Shown here piece by piece: positions 24,046 through 32,572 of a DNA stretch of 32,572 nucleotides; positions within the stretch are counted from its first letter, which is position 1, and every line of letters begins with the position of its first letter. The stretch lies in assembly GCA_004293445.1 (NCBI GenBank), contig RDYP01000027.1, forward strand, positions 1 through 32,572. The letters are read 5' to 3'. Below the pieces are notes generated by a model, which was not told where the DNA came from, did no database searches, and saw nothing but the letters and a program-made list of their open reading frames with translations. The position numbers and the translations under genes were made by a program. The DNA comes from Verrucomicrobiota bacterium. GTDB lineage: Bacteria; Verrucomicrobiota; Verrucomicrobiia; Verrucomicrobiales; Akkermansiaceae.

Positions 24046-25023
24046 ATGGAAGAACCGCTGCTCCAGGTCCGCGATTTGATCACTGCCTTTGATACGGAGG
24101 GCGGCTTGATTCGTGCTGTCGATCAGGTATCTTTCGACATTGCCCGCGGTCGGACCTTGGGGATTGTCGGCGAGTCGGGATGCGGAAAGAGCGTGACCGC
24201 GATGTCGCTGGTCCGTCTTTTGCCGCAGCCTGCGGGGAGGATCTTGCAGGGTGAAGTGCGCTTCAAGGGGCGAGACCTTTCGCGGCTCAGGTCTGACGAA
24301 TTGCGCAAAGTCCGCGGCAACGAGATCGGCGTGATTTTTCAGGAACCGATGACGGCCTTGAACCCGGTGCAGAGAATCGGCAAGCAGCTCGCCGAATGCT
24401 TCCTGCTGCACAAGGGGATGAATCGGCGGCAGGCGTGGGAGGCGGGAGTTGAGATGTTGCGGTTGGTAAAAATTCCTTCACCCGAGCTGCGTGCAGGGGA
24501 CTATCCGCACCAGCTTTCCGGCGGGATGCGGCAGCGAGTGGTCATTGCGATGGCTCTGGCGTGCAGGCCCGATCTGGTGATTGCGGACGAACCGACGACG
24601 GCTCTGGATGTGACGGTCCAGGCGCAGATTCTCGACTTGATGAAGCGCTTGCAGGCGGAACTGGGGATGTCGGTGATTCTGATCACCCACGACCTTGGTG
24701 TGATTGCGGAGACCTGCGACGAAGTCTTGGTTATGTATGGTGGTCGGGTCGTCGAGCGTGCGCCGGTCCGTGAAATTTTCGCTCGTCCGCGGCACGCTTA
24801 CACCAAGGGCTTGCTGGCATCGATTCCGCGCTTGGAGACTCCACGCAAGTCCCTGCTTCCGGTGATTCCGGGCATGGTGGCTTCCTTGCGGGACTTCGTG
24901 CCGGGCTGCCGATTTTGCCAAAGGATGGCTCGCGAGGGGCCGACGCTGCGGGAACGCCCTCCCTTTCTCGAAGTCTCGCCCGGTCATTGGGTTGAGGCCT
25001 GTCCCATCTGTCACGTCCCATGA
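24046..25023 (+). CDS. oppD: Peptide ABC transporter ATPase, OppD/DppD type (N-half of YejF)
   Basis: A 325-residue ATP-binding subunit. Walker A GESGCGKS (42-49), Q-loop FQEP (98-101), signature LSGGMRQR (157-164), Walker B LVIADEP (177-183) and H-loop THD (214-216) are all present. The C-terminal oligopeptide-transporter tail has [14 protein letters not shown] (250-263), then GCRFC (287-291) and ACPIC (318-322). The four cysteines C288, C291, C319 and C322 make two CxxC pairs, a possible iron-sulfur or zinc site; such tails bind [4Fe-4S] in some DppD homologues. In E. coli YejF, this and the next gene are a single fused protein; here they are separate with a 4-base ATGA overlap. Confidence 0.93.
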   Translation: MEEPLLQVRDLITAFDTEGGLIRAVDQVSFDIARGRTLGIVGESGCGKSVTAMSLVRLLPQPAGRILQGEVRFKGRDLSRLRSDELRKVRGNEIGVIFQEPMTALNPVQRIGKQLAECFLLHKGMNRRQAWEAGVEMLRLVKIPSPELRAGDYPHQLSGGMRQRVVIAMALACRPDLVIADEPTTALDVTVQAQILDLMKRLQAELGMSVILITHDLGVIAETCDEVLVMYGGRVVERAPVREIFARPRHAYTKGLLASIPRLETPRKSLLPVIPGMVASLRDFVPGCRFCQRMAREGPTLRERPPFLEVSPGHWVEACPICHVP

Positions 25024-26045
25024 AGCCGATCCTTGCTGTCCGCGATCTTAAGGTTCACTTCCCGCTGGCGGGGGGGCTGTTCATGCGTCGGATGGGGGCG
25101 GTTCGCGCGGTGGATGGCGTGTCCTTTGATATCGCGCCGGGGGAAACTTTGGGGCTGGTGGGCGAGTCGGGCTGCGGGAAGTCGACATTGGGGAAGGCGA
25201 TCGTCCGCCTGACGGATGCGAATGCGGGAACGATTCACTTCGACGGTCGCGACATCACAAAGCTCGGTCGTCGCGAGATGCGTCCACTGCGTCGGGATAT
25301 TCAGATGATTTTCCAAGATCCTGTCGAGTCGCTCAACGCAAGGCACAGCGTGCGTGAGATCCTCGAGGAGCCTTTGATCATCCATGGGATCGGCTCGGCG
25401 ATGGATCGGCGCCAACGGGTGGACGAAGTGCTGGAGCGGGTGGGACTTCAGCGATCTGCGGCGGAACGTTATCCTTTTGAGTTTTCCGGTGGTCAGAGGC
25501 AGCGGATTGGTATCGCCCGCGCCATCATACTGCGGCCGAGGCTGATCATTTGCGACGAGCCGGTTTCAGCATTGGATGTTTCGGTGCAGTCGCAGGTGCT
25601 CAATCTTTTGTTAGAGCTGCAGCGGGACATGGGCCTCTCCTATCTTTTCATCGCCCACGATCTGGCGGTGGTGAAGCATATCTCTGATCGGGTGGCAGTG
25701 ATGTATTTGGGAAAAATCGTCGAGCTTGCCGGAGCCGATGCGATTTATCGGAGGCCGAGGCATGCGTACACCAAGGCTTTGTTATCGGCCATTCCGGAGG
25801 CGGATCCAACTCGTGCCAAAGAGCGAATTCTGTTGGAGGGAGACGTGCCGTCGCCGATCGATCCACCTGCGGGAAGTGCCTTTGGGCACCGGATCGCTCA
25901 TCCGCGTTATGGGGAAACGGTGGGTCTGGATCTTTCGCCGCGGGAACTTGAGCCCGGTCATTGGATCGCTCCGGATCCTTGTTGTGTGGAGTCGGAGGAG
26001 CTGGCGAGACTTGGGATCAATGGCCCTCCGAAAGCTGGTTCTTGA
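25020..26045 (+). CDS. oppF: Peptide ABC transporter ATPase, OppF/DppF type (C-half of YejF)
   Basis: A 341-residue second ATPase. Walker A GESGCGKS (48-55), Q-loop FQDP, signature [15 protein letters not shown], Walker [13 protein letters not shown] and H-loop AHD are intact, so both sites of the heterodimer should be functional. The extra N-terminal segment [22 protein letters not shown] is typical for OppF. After PSPIDPPAG, most OppF proteins have a cysteine-containing CxFxxRC tail; here it reads [15 protein letters not shown], with the cysteines lost, and a CC pair appears only later (PDPCC). Its ATG overlaps the oppD stop. The last 29 bases overlap the end of cca on the other strand. Confidence 0.94.
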   Translation: MKPILAVRDLKVHFPLAGGLFMRRMGAVRAVDGVSFDIAPGETLGLVGESGCGKSTLGKAIVRLTDANAGTIHFDGRDITKLGRREMRPLRRDIQMIFQDPVESLNARHSVREILEEPLIIHGIGSAMDRRQRVDEVLERVGLQRSAAERYPFEFSGGQRQRIGIARAIILRPRLIICDEPVSALDVSVQSQVLNLLLELQRDMGLSYLFIAHDLAVVKHISDRVAVMYLGKIVELAGADAIYRRPRHAYTKALLSAIPEADPTRAKERILLEGDVPSPIDPPAGSAFGHRIAHPRYGETVGLDLSPRELEPGHWIAPDPCCVESEELARLGINGPPKAGS

Positions 26046-27342
26046 TCCAGGCAAGTGCTGATTCGCGATGGTTCATGCGCCCTTCGAGCTGTTCGGTTTG
26101 GAGAAAGTCCAGTAGCTCCCGGAAGCGGGGCCCGGGTGTCAGGCCGAGTTCGATCAGGTCGCGACCGGTGACCAGAGGCGTGGGAATGAGAGGCGCGGAG
26201 GCAAATTCGGTGCGCTTCGCGAGGACGAAATCGAGGTTGTCGAGGCAGCCGTTCGACGAAGCGCAGTCGACGCGGTGGAGTTCGAGTTCGAGCGGGAAGG
26301 TGCTCGCCGCCATGAAGCGTTTGAGCGTGGCGACGCGCATGTGTCGGACGTTCATGAACTGCATGTGGCGGGAGACCATGAAGCTCACGTCGTCGATCAC
26401 TTGGTTCGGGTAGCGCAGGCGATTGAGGATGTCGCGGGTCATGGTCGCGCCTAGCGCCTCGTGGCCGTTGAAGCGGATGCGCCCGGTGTCGGCATCGCGA
26501 GTCTGGGTTGGTGGCTTGGCGATGTCGTGGAGCAGGACGGCAAGGCAGAGTTCGAGAGGTGCTTCCGCGGGCAGCATGGCCAGCATGATCTTCGTGTGGA
26601 TGAAGACGTCGCCTTCCGGGTGCCATTCCGGTGGTTGTTCGCAGCCGATCAAGGCCATGATTTCGGGGAGGAAATGGTGGATCAGGCCGGAGCGGACGAG
26701 CATTTCGAGGGCGCGAGCGCGGGCAGGGAGGGTGATGATGCGTGAGAATTCGTCACGGATTCGTTCGGCGGCGATGCGGCGCAGGCCGTCGGCATGGTCG
26801 GTGATCGCGGACCATGTGGCGGGTTCGATTTCGAAGTCGAGGGTGACGGCAAAGCGCAGCGCGCGCAGCAGTCGCAGCGAGTCTTCCGCGAAGCGCTCGG
26901 CTGGCGTGCCGATGGCCCGGAGGATGCCTGCTTCGAGATCGGAACGGCCTCCGACGTAGTCGATCACGTCGCCGTTCTCCGGGTCTTCGAAGAGACCGTT
27001 GATCGTGAAATCACGACGTCGGGCATCGTCCTCCGGAGACGAGTAGGTGACGCTTTCCGGGCGTCGACCATCGCGATACGAGCCGTCGGTGCGGAAGGTG
27101 GCGATTTCGACCGCGTGGCCGTGGGACTTGGCGATGACCACGCCGAAGTGCGCGCCGACTTCGTTGGCACCGGGGAAAATCCGCAGGACCTCGGCCGGGG
27201 TGGCGGAGGTGGCGATATCGTAGTCTTTCGGATCCTTGCCGAGCAGCCGGTCGCGGACGCAGCCGCCCGCAAAGTAGGCGAGATGTCCGGCGTCGCGGAG
27301 GCGGCGGGCCATGGCGATGGCGGTTTGGCGGGCGTCGGTCAC
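26017..27342 (-). CDS. cca: CCA tRNA nucleotidyltransferase (class II, polyA polymerase family)
   Basis: Class II nucleotidyltransferase that adds or repairs the 3' CCA of tRNAs (or, in lineages with split enzymes, only CC or A). The N-terminal head carries GGCVRD (26-31), DYDIAT (40-45) with the metal aspartates, RRRDFTIN (108-115) and [13 protein letters not shown] (153-165). A C-terminal HD-type region follows ([10 protein letters not shown] 241-250, LLHDIAKP 270-277). It is a close match to bacterial CCA/polyA family proteins of 440-470 residues. Start: the frame is open to a GTG at 27435, but that codon abuts the pnp terminator; the GTG at 27342, just before [18 protein letters not shown], is preferred. 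The local tRNA-Thr gene has no encoded CCA, so such an enzyme is needed. Confidence 0.92.
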   Translation of the reverse strand: MTDARQTAIAMARRLRDAGHLAYFAGGCVRDRLLGKDPKDYDIATSATPAEVLRIFPGANEVGAHFGVVIAKSHGHAVEIATFRTDGSYRDGRRPESVTYSSPEDDARRRDFTINGLFEDPENGDVIDYVGGRSDLEAGILRAIGTPAERFAEDSLRLLRALRFAVTLDFEIEPATWSAITDHADGLRRIAAERIRDEFSRIITLPARARALEMLVRSGLIHHFLPEIMALIGCEQPPEWHPEGDVFIHTKIMLAMLPAEAPLELCLAVLLHDIAKPPTQTRDADTGRIRFNGHEALGATMTRDILNRLRYPNQVIDDVSFMVSRHMQFMNVRHMRVATLKRFMAASTFPLELELHRVDCASSNGCLDNLDFVLAKRTEFASAPLIPTPLVTGRDLIELGLTPGPRFRELLDFLQTEQLEGRMNHRESALAWIKNQLSEGH

Positions 27343-27435
27343 GATGTGGTCGTAAGCGAGAGGCCGGGTGGGGGCAAGGACTGGGTTGGTGGGATCGGGT
27401 GAGAGAGAGGGGCGATGGGTGAGAGTAGTAGGCAC

Positions 27436-27470
27436 GAAAAAGCCCGGTCTCCCTTTTGGAAGACCGGGCT
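27436..27470 (-). terminator. Intrinsic terminator of pnp
   Basis: AGCCCGGTCT (27441-27450) and AGACCGGGCT (27461-27470) form a perfect 10-bp stem with a 10-base loop. On the minus strand it is followed by TTTT (27440-27437). It lies 17 bases past the pnp stop and directly before the cca reading frame. Confidence 0.93.
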
Positions 27471-27486
27471 GGGAATGGGATGCGGA

Positions 27487-29634
27487 TCAGGCTTGGGCTT
27501 CGGCGGGTTCGCCTTCAGCGGCCTTGGCCTTTTCGTCGCGGAGCACCGCACGGCGGCTCATCTTGACGCGGCCCTTTTCGTCCACGCCGAGGCACTTGGC
27601 GGTGATGATGTCGCCCTTCTTGACGACGTCTTCGACGTTTTCGGTGCGGCCTTCGGCCAGTTCGGAGACGTGGATGAGGCCGTCCTTGCCTGGAAGAACT
27701 TCCATGAAGGCTCCGAAGTTGGTGATGCTGACCACCTTGCCGGTGTAGACCTTGCCGACTTCGATTTCCTGGAACATCCGGTCGATGAGTGCCTTCGCGC
27801 GCTCCAAGCCTTCTTGCTTGGCGGCGTAAATGTGCACGGTGCCGTCATCCTCGATGTTGATGTCGGCGCCGGACTCGGCCTGGATGCCCTTGATGTTCTT
27901 GCCGCCAGGTCCAATGAGTTCGCCGATGCGGTCAGCGGGGATCTTGACGGAGACGATGCGTGGGGCGTGGGCGCTGAGCTCCTGAGGACCGGAGACGGCC
28001 TCGGTCATCTTGGCGATGATGGTGGAGCGGGCGGCCTTGGCCATGTGGATCGCTTCTTCGAGGATCGCCATCGGTAGGCCGGGCAGCTTGAGATCGAGCT
28101 GGTAGCCGGTGACTCCGGCTTCGGTGCCGCAGAGCTTGAAGTCCATGTCGCCGTAGAAATCCTCGGAACCGATGATGTCGAGGAGGGCCTTGTGGGCCTT
28201 CATCGTGCCGTCATCGTTCCACTCGGTGACGAGGCCGACGGAGATACCGCCGACGGGAGCCTTGAGCGGGACACCGGCGCAAAGCAGCGACATGGTGCCG
28301 GCGCAGACGGTCGCCATCGAGGTGGAGCCGTTGGATTCCATCACTTCCGACGAGACGCGCATGGCGTAGGGGAAGTCCTCGACGTCCGGGATGACCGGTG
28401 CGATCGAGCGTTCGGCAAGGGCGCCGTGGCCGATCTCGCGGCGATTGAGCCCGCCCATGCGGCCAGTTTCGCCGACGGAGAAGGGAGGGAAGTTGTAGTG
28501 GAGGATGAAGCGCTTGCTGTCCTCGCCACCGGCGTAGTTGTCGAAGAACTGCTTCTCGTCGGCAGGTGCGAGGGTGCAGATGCCGAGAGCCTGGGTTTCG
28601 CCGCGGGCGAAGATGGCGGAACCATGAACGCGAGGGAGGCTGTTGGCTTCGGCGAAGAGCGGGCGGAGATCGCCGACTTTGCGGCCATCGGCGCGGACGC
28701 CTTTCTCCATGATGGAGATGCGGAAGGCCTTCTTCTGGATGTATTCGAACACTTGCTCGACATCGAAGTCGGTCGACTCGGGGTAGCGGGCCTTGATGGC
28801 GGCTTCGACTTCGTCGCGAAGGACGCCGACCTTCTTACCGCGCTCGACCTTGGAGGCGGCGTAAATGGCCTCTTCGATCCGGCTGCCGGCGATTTCGTAG
28901 CCGACTTCGAGGAGTTCGTCTTTGGCGACGGTCAGGGTGTAGTCGCGCTTTGGCTTGCCGGCGAGGCGAACGAGTTCTTCCTGAGCTTCGACCAACTTCT
29001 GCACGGCGGCTTGGGCGAAATGCAGTGCCTTGATGAAGTCTTCCTCGGGGAGCTCGTTGGCGGCGCCTTCGATCATGATGACGTCGGTCTTGTTACCGAC
29101 GTAGATCAGGTCAAGGTCGCTCTGTTCGCGGTCTTCAAAGACCGGATTGATGACGAACTCGCCATTGACGCGACCGACTCGCACCGCGCCGATGGGGCCG
29201 GCGAAGGGGATGTCGGAGATGGCGAGCGCGGCCGAGGCTCCGTTCATTGCGAGAATGTCGGAGTCGTTGACTTGGTCTGCGGCAAGGAGCAGAGCGACGA
29301 TTTGGGTATCGTAGAGGTAGCCCTTGGGGAAGAGCGGGCGCAGGGGCCGATCGGTCATGCGCGAGGTGAGGATTTCCTTCTCGGTAGGGCGACCTTCGCG
29401 CTTGAAATAGCCTCCAGGGAACTGACCTGCGGCCGAGGCCTTTTCCTTGTATTCGACGGAAAGCGGGAACCAGGTTTGTCCGGCTTTGACCTTGGTTTGT
29501 GAAACGGCGGTCACGAGGACCACGGTTTCTCCGCAGGTGACGACGACGGCGCCGTCTGCGAGTTTGGCGATTTTCCCCGTTTCAAAGGTGATGGGGTTGG
29601 AGCCGACCTGGCTCGTGACGTTGTGGATATTCAT
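27487..29634 (-). CDS. pnp: Polyribonucleotide nucleotidyltransferase (PNPase)
   Basis: Phosphorolytic 3'-5' exoribonuclease and RNA-tailing enzyme of mRNA turnover. 715 residues, the usual size. Two RNase PH domains (roughly 10-145 and 325-460) flank the helical linker; [32 protein letters not shown] is in the first, and [25 protein letters not shown] in the second. A KH domain ([23 protein letters not shown], with GPGG loop) and an S1 domain ([33 protein letters not shown]) end the protein, then a short acidic and alanine-rich tail. The ATG at 29634 gives the conserved MNIHNV start. It follows rpsO as in many bacteria, with 194 bases between, and has its own terminator. Confidence 0.98.
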   Translation of the reverse strand: MNIHNVTSQVGSNPITFETGKIAKLADGAVVVTCGETVVLVTAVSQTKVKAGQTWFPLSVEYKEKASAAGQFPGGYFKREGRPTEKEILTSRMTDRPLRPLFPKGYLYDTQIVALLLAADQVNDSDILAMNGASAALAISDIPFAGPIGAVRVGRVNGEFVINPVFEDREQSDLDLIYVGNKTDVIMIEGAANELPEEDFIKALHFAQAAVQKLVEAQEELVRLAGKPKRDYTLTVAKDELLEVGYEIAGSRIEEAIYAASKVERGKKVGVLRDEVEAAIKARYPESTDFDVEQVFEYIQKKAFRISIMEKGVRADGRKVGDLRPLFAEANSLPRVHGSAIFARGETQALGICTLAPADEKQFFDNYAGGEDSKRFILHYNFPPFSVGETGRMGGLNRREIGHGALAERSIAPVIPDVEDFPYAMRVSSEVMESNGSTSMATVCAGTMSLLCAGVPLKAPVGGISVGLVTEWNDDGTMKAHKALLDIIGSEDFYGDMDFKLCGTEAGVTGYQLDLKLPGLPMAILEEAIHMAKAARSTIIAKMTEAVSGPQELSAHAPRIVSVKIPADRIGELIGPGGKNIKGIQAESGADINIEDDGTVHIYAAKQEGLERAKALIDRMFQEIEVGKVYTGKVVSITNFGAFMEVLPGKDGLIHVSELAEGRTENVEDVVKKGDIITAKCLGVDEKGRVKMSRRAVLRDEKAKAAEGEPAEAQA

Positions 29635-29784
29635 CTTGTCTATCTTTCGGTGTGGATGCCATCGGCGACATGCCGGTGGCGGTGTTTGGTTCCGGAACAG
29701 TCTTTTCTCTCGCCAGGGCGAATGAAGGGAAGATGTCCGGCGGCGGAGGGGAAAACGTTTCCCGGTGCCCGCCGTTTCAAGCGC

Positions 29785-29812
29785 GACGGCCACGGGGTGA
29801 ACCGTGGCCGTC
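29785..29812 (-). terminator. rpsO-pnp intergenic hairpin
   Basis: GACGGCCACGG (29785-29795) and CCGTGGCCGTC (29802-29812) pair perfectly around a 6-base loop, beginning 16 bases beyond the rpsO stop on the minus strand. No T-run follows. In Escherichia coli the same interval carries an rpsO attenuator and an RNase III stem-loop that governs pnp; this hairpin could act as either. Bases 29635-29784 hold the pnp leader. Confidence 0.75.
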
Positions 29813-29828
29813 GGAGGAAAGGGATTGC

Positions 29829-30089
29829 TTACTTACGGAGATTCAGGCCTTGGAGGAGCTTCTGATATCGCTCTTCGGAATTGGCGCGAACGTAATCAAG
29901 GAGTTTGCGGCGCTGGGCGACCAGCTTGAGGAGGCCCCGACGCGAAGAAGTGTCTTTTTTGTGCAGCGCGAGGTGGGCGGTCAGGTGGACGATCCGTTGG
30001 GTCATCAGTGCGACCTGATAATCGGCGCTGCCGGTGTCGGTGTCGTGGAGTTTGAAGTCCGCGAGATTGATGGAATTGCTTTCGCTCAT
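29829..30089 (-). CDS. rpsO: 30S ribosomal protein S15
   Basis: An 86-residue uS15 protein, which binds the central domain of 16S rRNA in the small subunit. The core DTGSADYQVALMTQRIVHLTAHLALHKKDTSSRRGLLKLVAQRRKLLDYV (17-67) is unmistakable, including the HKKDTSSRRGL rRNA-binding part. The start is the ATG at 30089; the longer frame upstream is not conserved. A strong hairpin after the stop leads on to pnp. Divergent from the DUF2809 gene across 215 bases; no clear promoter elements were identified there. Confidence 0.98.
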   Translation of the reverse strand: MSESNSINLADFKLHDTDTGSADYQVALMTQRIVHLTAHLALHKKDTSSRRGLLKLVAQRRKLLDYVRANSEERYQKLLQGLNLRK

Positions 30090-30304
30090 GTTCTTATTCT
30101 GTTCAGTCCCGCCAACTTGACCGGTCTGCCCTTGTTCGGGACCGCGGAAGAAAGCGGAAACGCCGGGCTTTGCAAGCACGGAATGAGAGAGCGTGTGAGA
30201 CGGCATCGCGTCCCATGCCATGGCGGTTCCCGCATTTTTCGGGGAGGTGAGCAAGTTTGCTTGGGGGTGCTTGTGTCTCCTGTGGGAGTCGTGGAGGATC
30301 GGGC

Positions 30305-30721
30305 ATGAGACGGAATCGGTGGGTGCAGGCGAGCGGGGTGGCCTTGATCATCGGTGCCGGTTTGGCGTCGAGGTCGGCGCTTGTCGGGCCTTTGCCGAAG
30401 GCGGTGGGGCTTTATGCTGGCGATGTTTTATGGGCATGGATGCTGTTTTTGATCTTGGGCTTTTTCTTTCCATCCGCTCGGACCCTGCCCCTTGCGTCGC
30501 TGGCTCTGGGTGGTGCTTTTGCGGTCGAGTTCAGCCAACTCTTGGATTTCGAGTGGCTGACTTGGCTCCGCAGAACGCGGCTTGGTGCCTTGGTGCTAGG
30601 GAGGGGGTGGGTGGCCACGGATTTGCTCTGCTACGCTGCCGGGGTGGGTCTCGGAATGTTGGTCGAGACCGCGGCGAGCGGCCTGCGGGGTATCGGCGAA
30701 CGCCGCCGCCATGCCCGGTGA
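30305..30721 (+). CDS. DUF2809-family small membrane protein
   Basis: A 138-residue inner-membrane protein with about four predicted helices. It fits the DUF2809 pattern: AVGLYAGDVLWAWMLFLILGF (about 33-53), then VEFSQLLDFEWLTWLRRTRLGALVLGRGWVATDLLCYAAGVGLG, where the E..QL, LR...LG.LVLG and DL.CY positions are the conserved ones. Function of the family is unknown. GGAGG about 8 bases before the ATG at 30305 supports this start over an in-frame ATG at 30257. It stands alone between rpsO and dtd, both on the other strand. Confidence 0.8.
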   Translation: MRRNRWVQASGVALIIGAGLASRSALVGPLPKAVGLYAGDVLWAWMLFLILGFFFPSARTLPLASLALGGAFAVEFSQLLDFEWLTWLRRTRLGALVLGRGWVATDLLCYAAGVGLGMLVETAASGLRGIGERRRHAR

Positions 30722-30770
30722 TTCAGAGCGGAGGATTTAGAAAGGCGGGTGAGTCTCGCGGAAATTTGCG

Positions 30771-31223
30771 CTACTCACGATTTTTGGTATCGATGACGAT
30801 GGTGACAGGTCCGTCGTTCACGAGAGTGATTTGCATGTCCGCTCCGAAGCGGCCGCGACCGATGGGCAGAGCGAGTTCTTGTTCCAAAGCGTGGCAAAAT
30901 GCCTCGTAGAGAGGTTTTGAAATTTCCGGGCGGGCAGCCTTCAGAAAGGAGGGGCGGTTGCCTTTCTTTGTCGATGCGTGGAGGGTGAACTGGCTTACGA
31001 CGATGGCATTGCCGCCGGTGTCGCCGAGGGCGAGATTCATCAGGCCTGACTCGTCGGGAAAAATTCTCATGCGCGCGATTTTTGGCGCGAGCCAGGCGAT
31101 GTCATCGGGTCCATCGCTGTCTTCGATGCCGATCAGGATCAGCAGGCCGCATCCGATTTCGGCGACGGTCCTGTCTTCGATCGCGACTGCGGCGGAGGCG
31201 ACGCGTTGTATGATGGCGCGCAA
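30771..31223 (-). CDS. dtd: D-aminoacyl-tRNA deacylase
   Basis: Removes D-amino acids (and glycine mischarged on tRNA-Ala) from tRNAs, a proofreading step in the cytoplasm. The 150-residue protein has the family length and both active-site motifs: SQFTLHASTKKGNRPSF (77-93) and the NDGPVTIVIDT segment near the end (Gly-cisPro dipeptide). The start codon is TTG at 31221-31223, deduced because the conserved MRAIIQRVASA start begins there. It lies 21 bases after the rhodanese gene on the same strand, so it is probably the third gene of the ldt-rhodanese-dtd operon. Confidence 0.95.
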   Translation of the reverse strand: MRAIIQRVASAAVAIEDRTVAEIGCGLLILIGIEDSDGPDDIAWLAPKIARMRIFPDESGLMNLALGDTGGNAIVVSQFTLHASTKKGNRPSFLKAARPEISKPLYEAFCHALEQELALPIGRGRFGADMQITLVNDGPVTIVIDTKNRE

Positions 31224-31244
31224 GGAGCGTGAGGGGAGGGGGCT

Positions 31245-31583
31245 TCAATAAAGGGGGATCGCGGGATCCACTTCCGTCGACCAACGATGGATGCCGCCCG
31301 TCATCGACCAGACTTGGGAATTGCCACGGGAGCGCCAGTAGTTCGTTGCGCGCATGGACCGCATGCCGTGGTGGCAGTAAATGATGGTCGGGCCCGTGGG
31401 AACCGGGGCGCTGGCGAATCCGGAGAGGGGAACAAGGCGTGCGCCGGCGATCCGGTTGAACTGCCACTCGTCATCCTCGCGGCAGTCGACGAGAGTGATT
31501 TCGCCGCGGCTGATGGCCGGGAGCAAATCGGCCACCGTGGCGGGGCTCACTTCGAGGTCTTCGATGGCTGGGAGCGGAGTCAT
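31245..31583 (-). CDS. Single-domain rhodanese-like sulfurtransferase
   Basis: A 112-residue rhodanese domain. Visible are SPATVADLL (13-21), TLVDCREDDEWQFNRIAGARLVPL (30-53) with the CREDDEW strand-turn, and active-site loop CHHGMRS (70-76) with C70 as the sulfur carrier. GGIHRWSTEVDPAIPLY forms the end. Such proteins move sulfane sulfur, but a specific partner cannot be named. The ATG overlaps the ldt stop (31580-31583), and dtd follows, so it is cotranscribed. Confidence 0.93.
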   Translation of the reverse strand: MTPLPAIEDLEVSPATVADLLPAISRGEITLVDCREDDEWQFNRIAGARLVPLSGFASAPVPTGPTIIYCHHGMRSMRATNYWRSRGNSQVWSMTGGIHRWSTEVDPAIPLY

Positions 31584-32197
31584 CGCTCGACGATGACCGG
31601 GGTGCCAACGGCCGCGTTGTCGAAGAATTTCTGGGCCATGCCGTCTGGCATTCGCACGCAGCCGTGAGAGGCGGCGTAACCGGGAAGATAGCCGGTGTGC
31701 ATGCCAATTGAAGGGGCGAAGTTCAGATAATTGAACATCGGTGCGCCCTCATAGTAGCAGCCTGGTGGCACGGGTTCGTTGTGGGCTTCGGCATTGTCGT
31801 CGACGATGCGGTCGGTGCCTCTTTCTTTGAAGACGCCGTAGCTCGACGAGCGGTGGTTTTTGATTTTCCGCATCACCTTGTAGTTGCCGGATGGGGTACC
31901 GTTGCCTTCTTTGCCGGTGGAAATGCGGGAAACGCCGGCAAGGTGCCCGCCCTTGTAGAAGAATGCCTTTTGCTGGGTGATGTTGATCCGAATCAACGGC
32001 GAGCCCGTCAAGTGGTCACCATCCCAGTAAGAAACGTCATCGGGGATCGGGCTGGATTTCCAATCGTGTTCCCGCTTGCCATTGAAGCCGCTGAGATAGC
32101 GCGATTCGCCGCGCATGCTGGCCATGGTGCCATCGAGTTCGGCGCAGGATGCCGCGAACAGCGTGAGCAGCGCGGCGGAAATTCGGAAGACGTTCAT
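31580..32197 (-). CDS. L,D-transpeptidase (YkuD) lipoprotein
   Basis: A 205-residue YkuD-domain protein that makes L,D-crosslinks in peptidoglycan or attaches proteins to it. The first 18 residues are a signal with a plausible lipobox, AASC (C18), implying an envelope-anchored protein. The catalytic domain begins IRINITQQKAFFYKGG (69-84), then GNGTPSGNYKVMRK (98-111), and ends in the catalytic GMHTGYLPGYAASHGCVRM (165-183), with H167, H178, C180 and R182. The ATG at 32197 starts the signal peptide. It heads an operon with the rhodanese and dtd. A GAGTCGTGA motif occurs on this strand 27 bases before the start. Confidence 0.94.
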   Translation of the reverse strand: MNVFRISAALLTLFAASCAELDGTMASMRGESRYLSGFNGKREHDWKSSPIPDDVSYWDGDHLTGSPLIRINITQQKAFFYKGGHLAGVSRISTGKEGNGTPSGNYKVMRKIKNHRSSSYGVFKERGTDRIVDDNAEAHNEPVPPGCYYEGAPMFNYLNFAPSIGMHTGYLPGYAASHGCVRMPDGMAQKFFDNAAVGTPVIVER

Positions 32198-32221
32198 GGT
32201 GTGACGGATGGGTGGACCATT

Positions 32222-32232
32222 AGTCACGACTC
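32222..32232 (-). promoter_or_regulatory. Candidate promoter element GAGTCGTGACT before ldt
   Basis: On the minus strand GAGTCGTGACTAAT lies about 25-35 bases before the ldt ATG. The same GAGTCGTGA motif occurs at 434-442 and, on the minus strand, 490-498. The spacing to a start codon would suit a promoter -10 region or operator, but this is a recurrence argument only. Confidence 0.3.
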
Positions 32233-32393
32233 CCGAATGGGTCAAGGGCGAGGGAATCGTCCTTGGGCGCATCCGAGGGAGAGTTTTGTGTCGTGGGAAA
32301 TGAGCGTGGCGCGATCGGCCTGCGGTCTCGGGAAATCCGCTTGCGGTGAATCCTGCGGTCTGTTTGAGTCTCGCCCGTTCCTTCAGGAATCCC

Positions 32394-32465
32394 GCCGCTG
32401 TAGCTCAGGGGTAGAGCAGCTCATTCGTAATGAGCAGGTCGTCGGTTCAAATCCGACCAGCGGCT
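32394..32465 (+). tRNA. tRNA-Thr (CGU anticodon)
   Basis: A complete cloverleaf of 72 bases. The acceptor arms GCCGCTG (32394-32400) and CAGCGGC (32458-32464) pair perfectly, with T as discriminator. The D arm has GCTCAGGGGTAGAGC, the anticodon stem GCTCA/TGAGC encloses loop TTCGTAA (anticodon CGT), and the T arm GTCGG-TTCAAAT-CCGAC is standard. CCA is not encoded, so cca must add it. Confidence 0.97.
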
Positions 32466-32572
32466 TTCGATAAATGGGTCTACACCAAAGATTGGGGAGG
32501 AGGCGATTTTTTGGTTTCAGCGAGTGGGTTGATAGCTGGGGTTCATCCGCACTGGGCGATCACGCGCAGGCG

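Noticed and set aside
28192-29502. 436-codon frame antisense to pnp
   Set aside because: Shadow of pnp, composed mainly of G, D, E, A and V, without domain motifs.
1-32572. CRISPR array, complete insertion sequence or prophage
   Set aside because: No regularly spaced repeats, transposase or phage structural genes were seen; the only mobile-DNA trace is the integrase relic at the left edge.

Overview
This 32.6-kb window is a GC-rich bacterial chromosome segment with mostly housekeeping and transport genes. Gene content, frequent GTG/TTG starts, weak Shine-Dalgarno signals, lipobox proteins and a bL36B-type L36 suggest a Gram-negative of the Verrucomicrobiota (Haloferula/Luteolibacter-like). 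The taxon is an inference from overall impression; no 16S gene is present.

Left edge (1-940): the C-terminal part of a decayed integron-type tyrosine recombinase enters from the left on the minus strand. About 630 bases without a gene follow, holding inverted repeats and a tandem pair of about 50-bp units. Then come trpD (+), hslO (Hsp33, -), and the DNA-repair pair pdeM and lhr-like helicase (-, overlapping by 4 bases), followed by an aldo/keto reductase (+).

Middle (7.2-15.3 kb): a Nudix protein and msrA (-), ubiE/menG (+), then a compact minus-strand run fur, small membrane protein, xerC, eamA and aguA. Beyond it lie ruvB (-), the short L36 gene rpmJ/ykgO (+) and radC (-). Two clear bidirectional terminators lie at 7223-7259 and 14528-14551.

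Peptide transport island (15.3-26.0 kb): a minus-strand oppA-oppB-oppC set without ATPases faces a plus-strand yejB-yejE-yejA-oppD-oppF set across a shared 185-bp control region. The plus-strand permeases carry large extra segments, one of them MORN-like. The single ATPase pair may energise both permease sets.

Right end (26.0-32.6 kb): cca (-), overlapping the end of oppF; pnp and rpsO (-) with an intergenic hairpin; a DUF2809 membrane protein (+); the minus-strand cluster ldt, rhodanese, dtd; and a tRNA-Thr(CGU) (+). The last 107 bases (32466-32572) show no recognisable gene.
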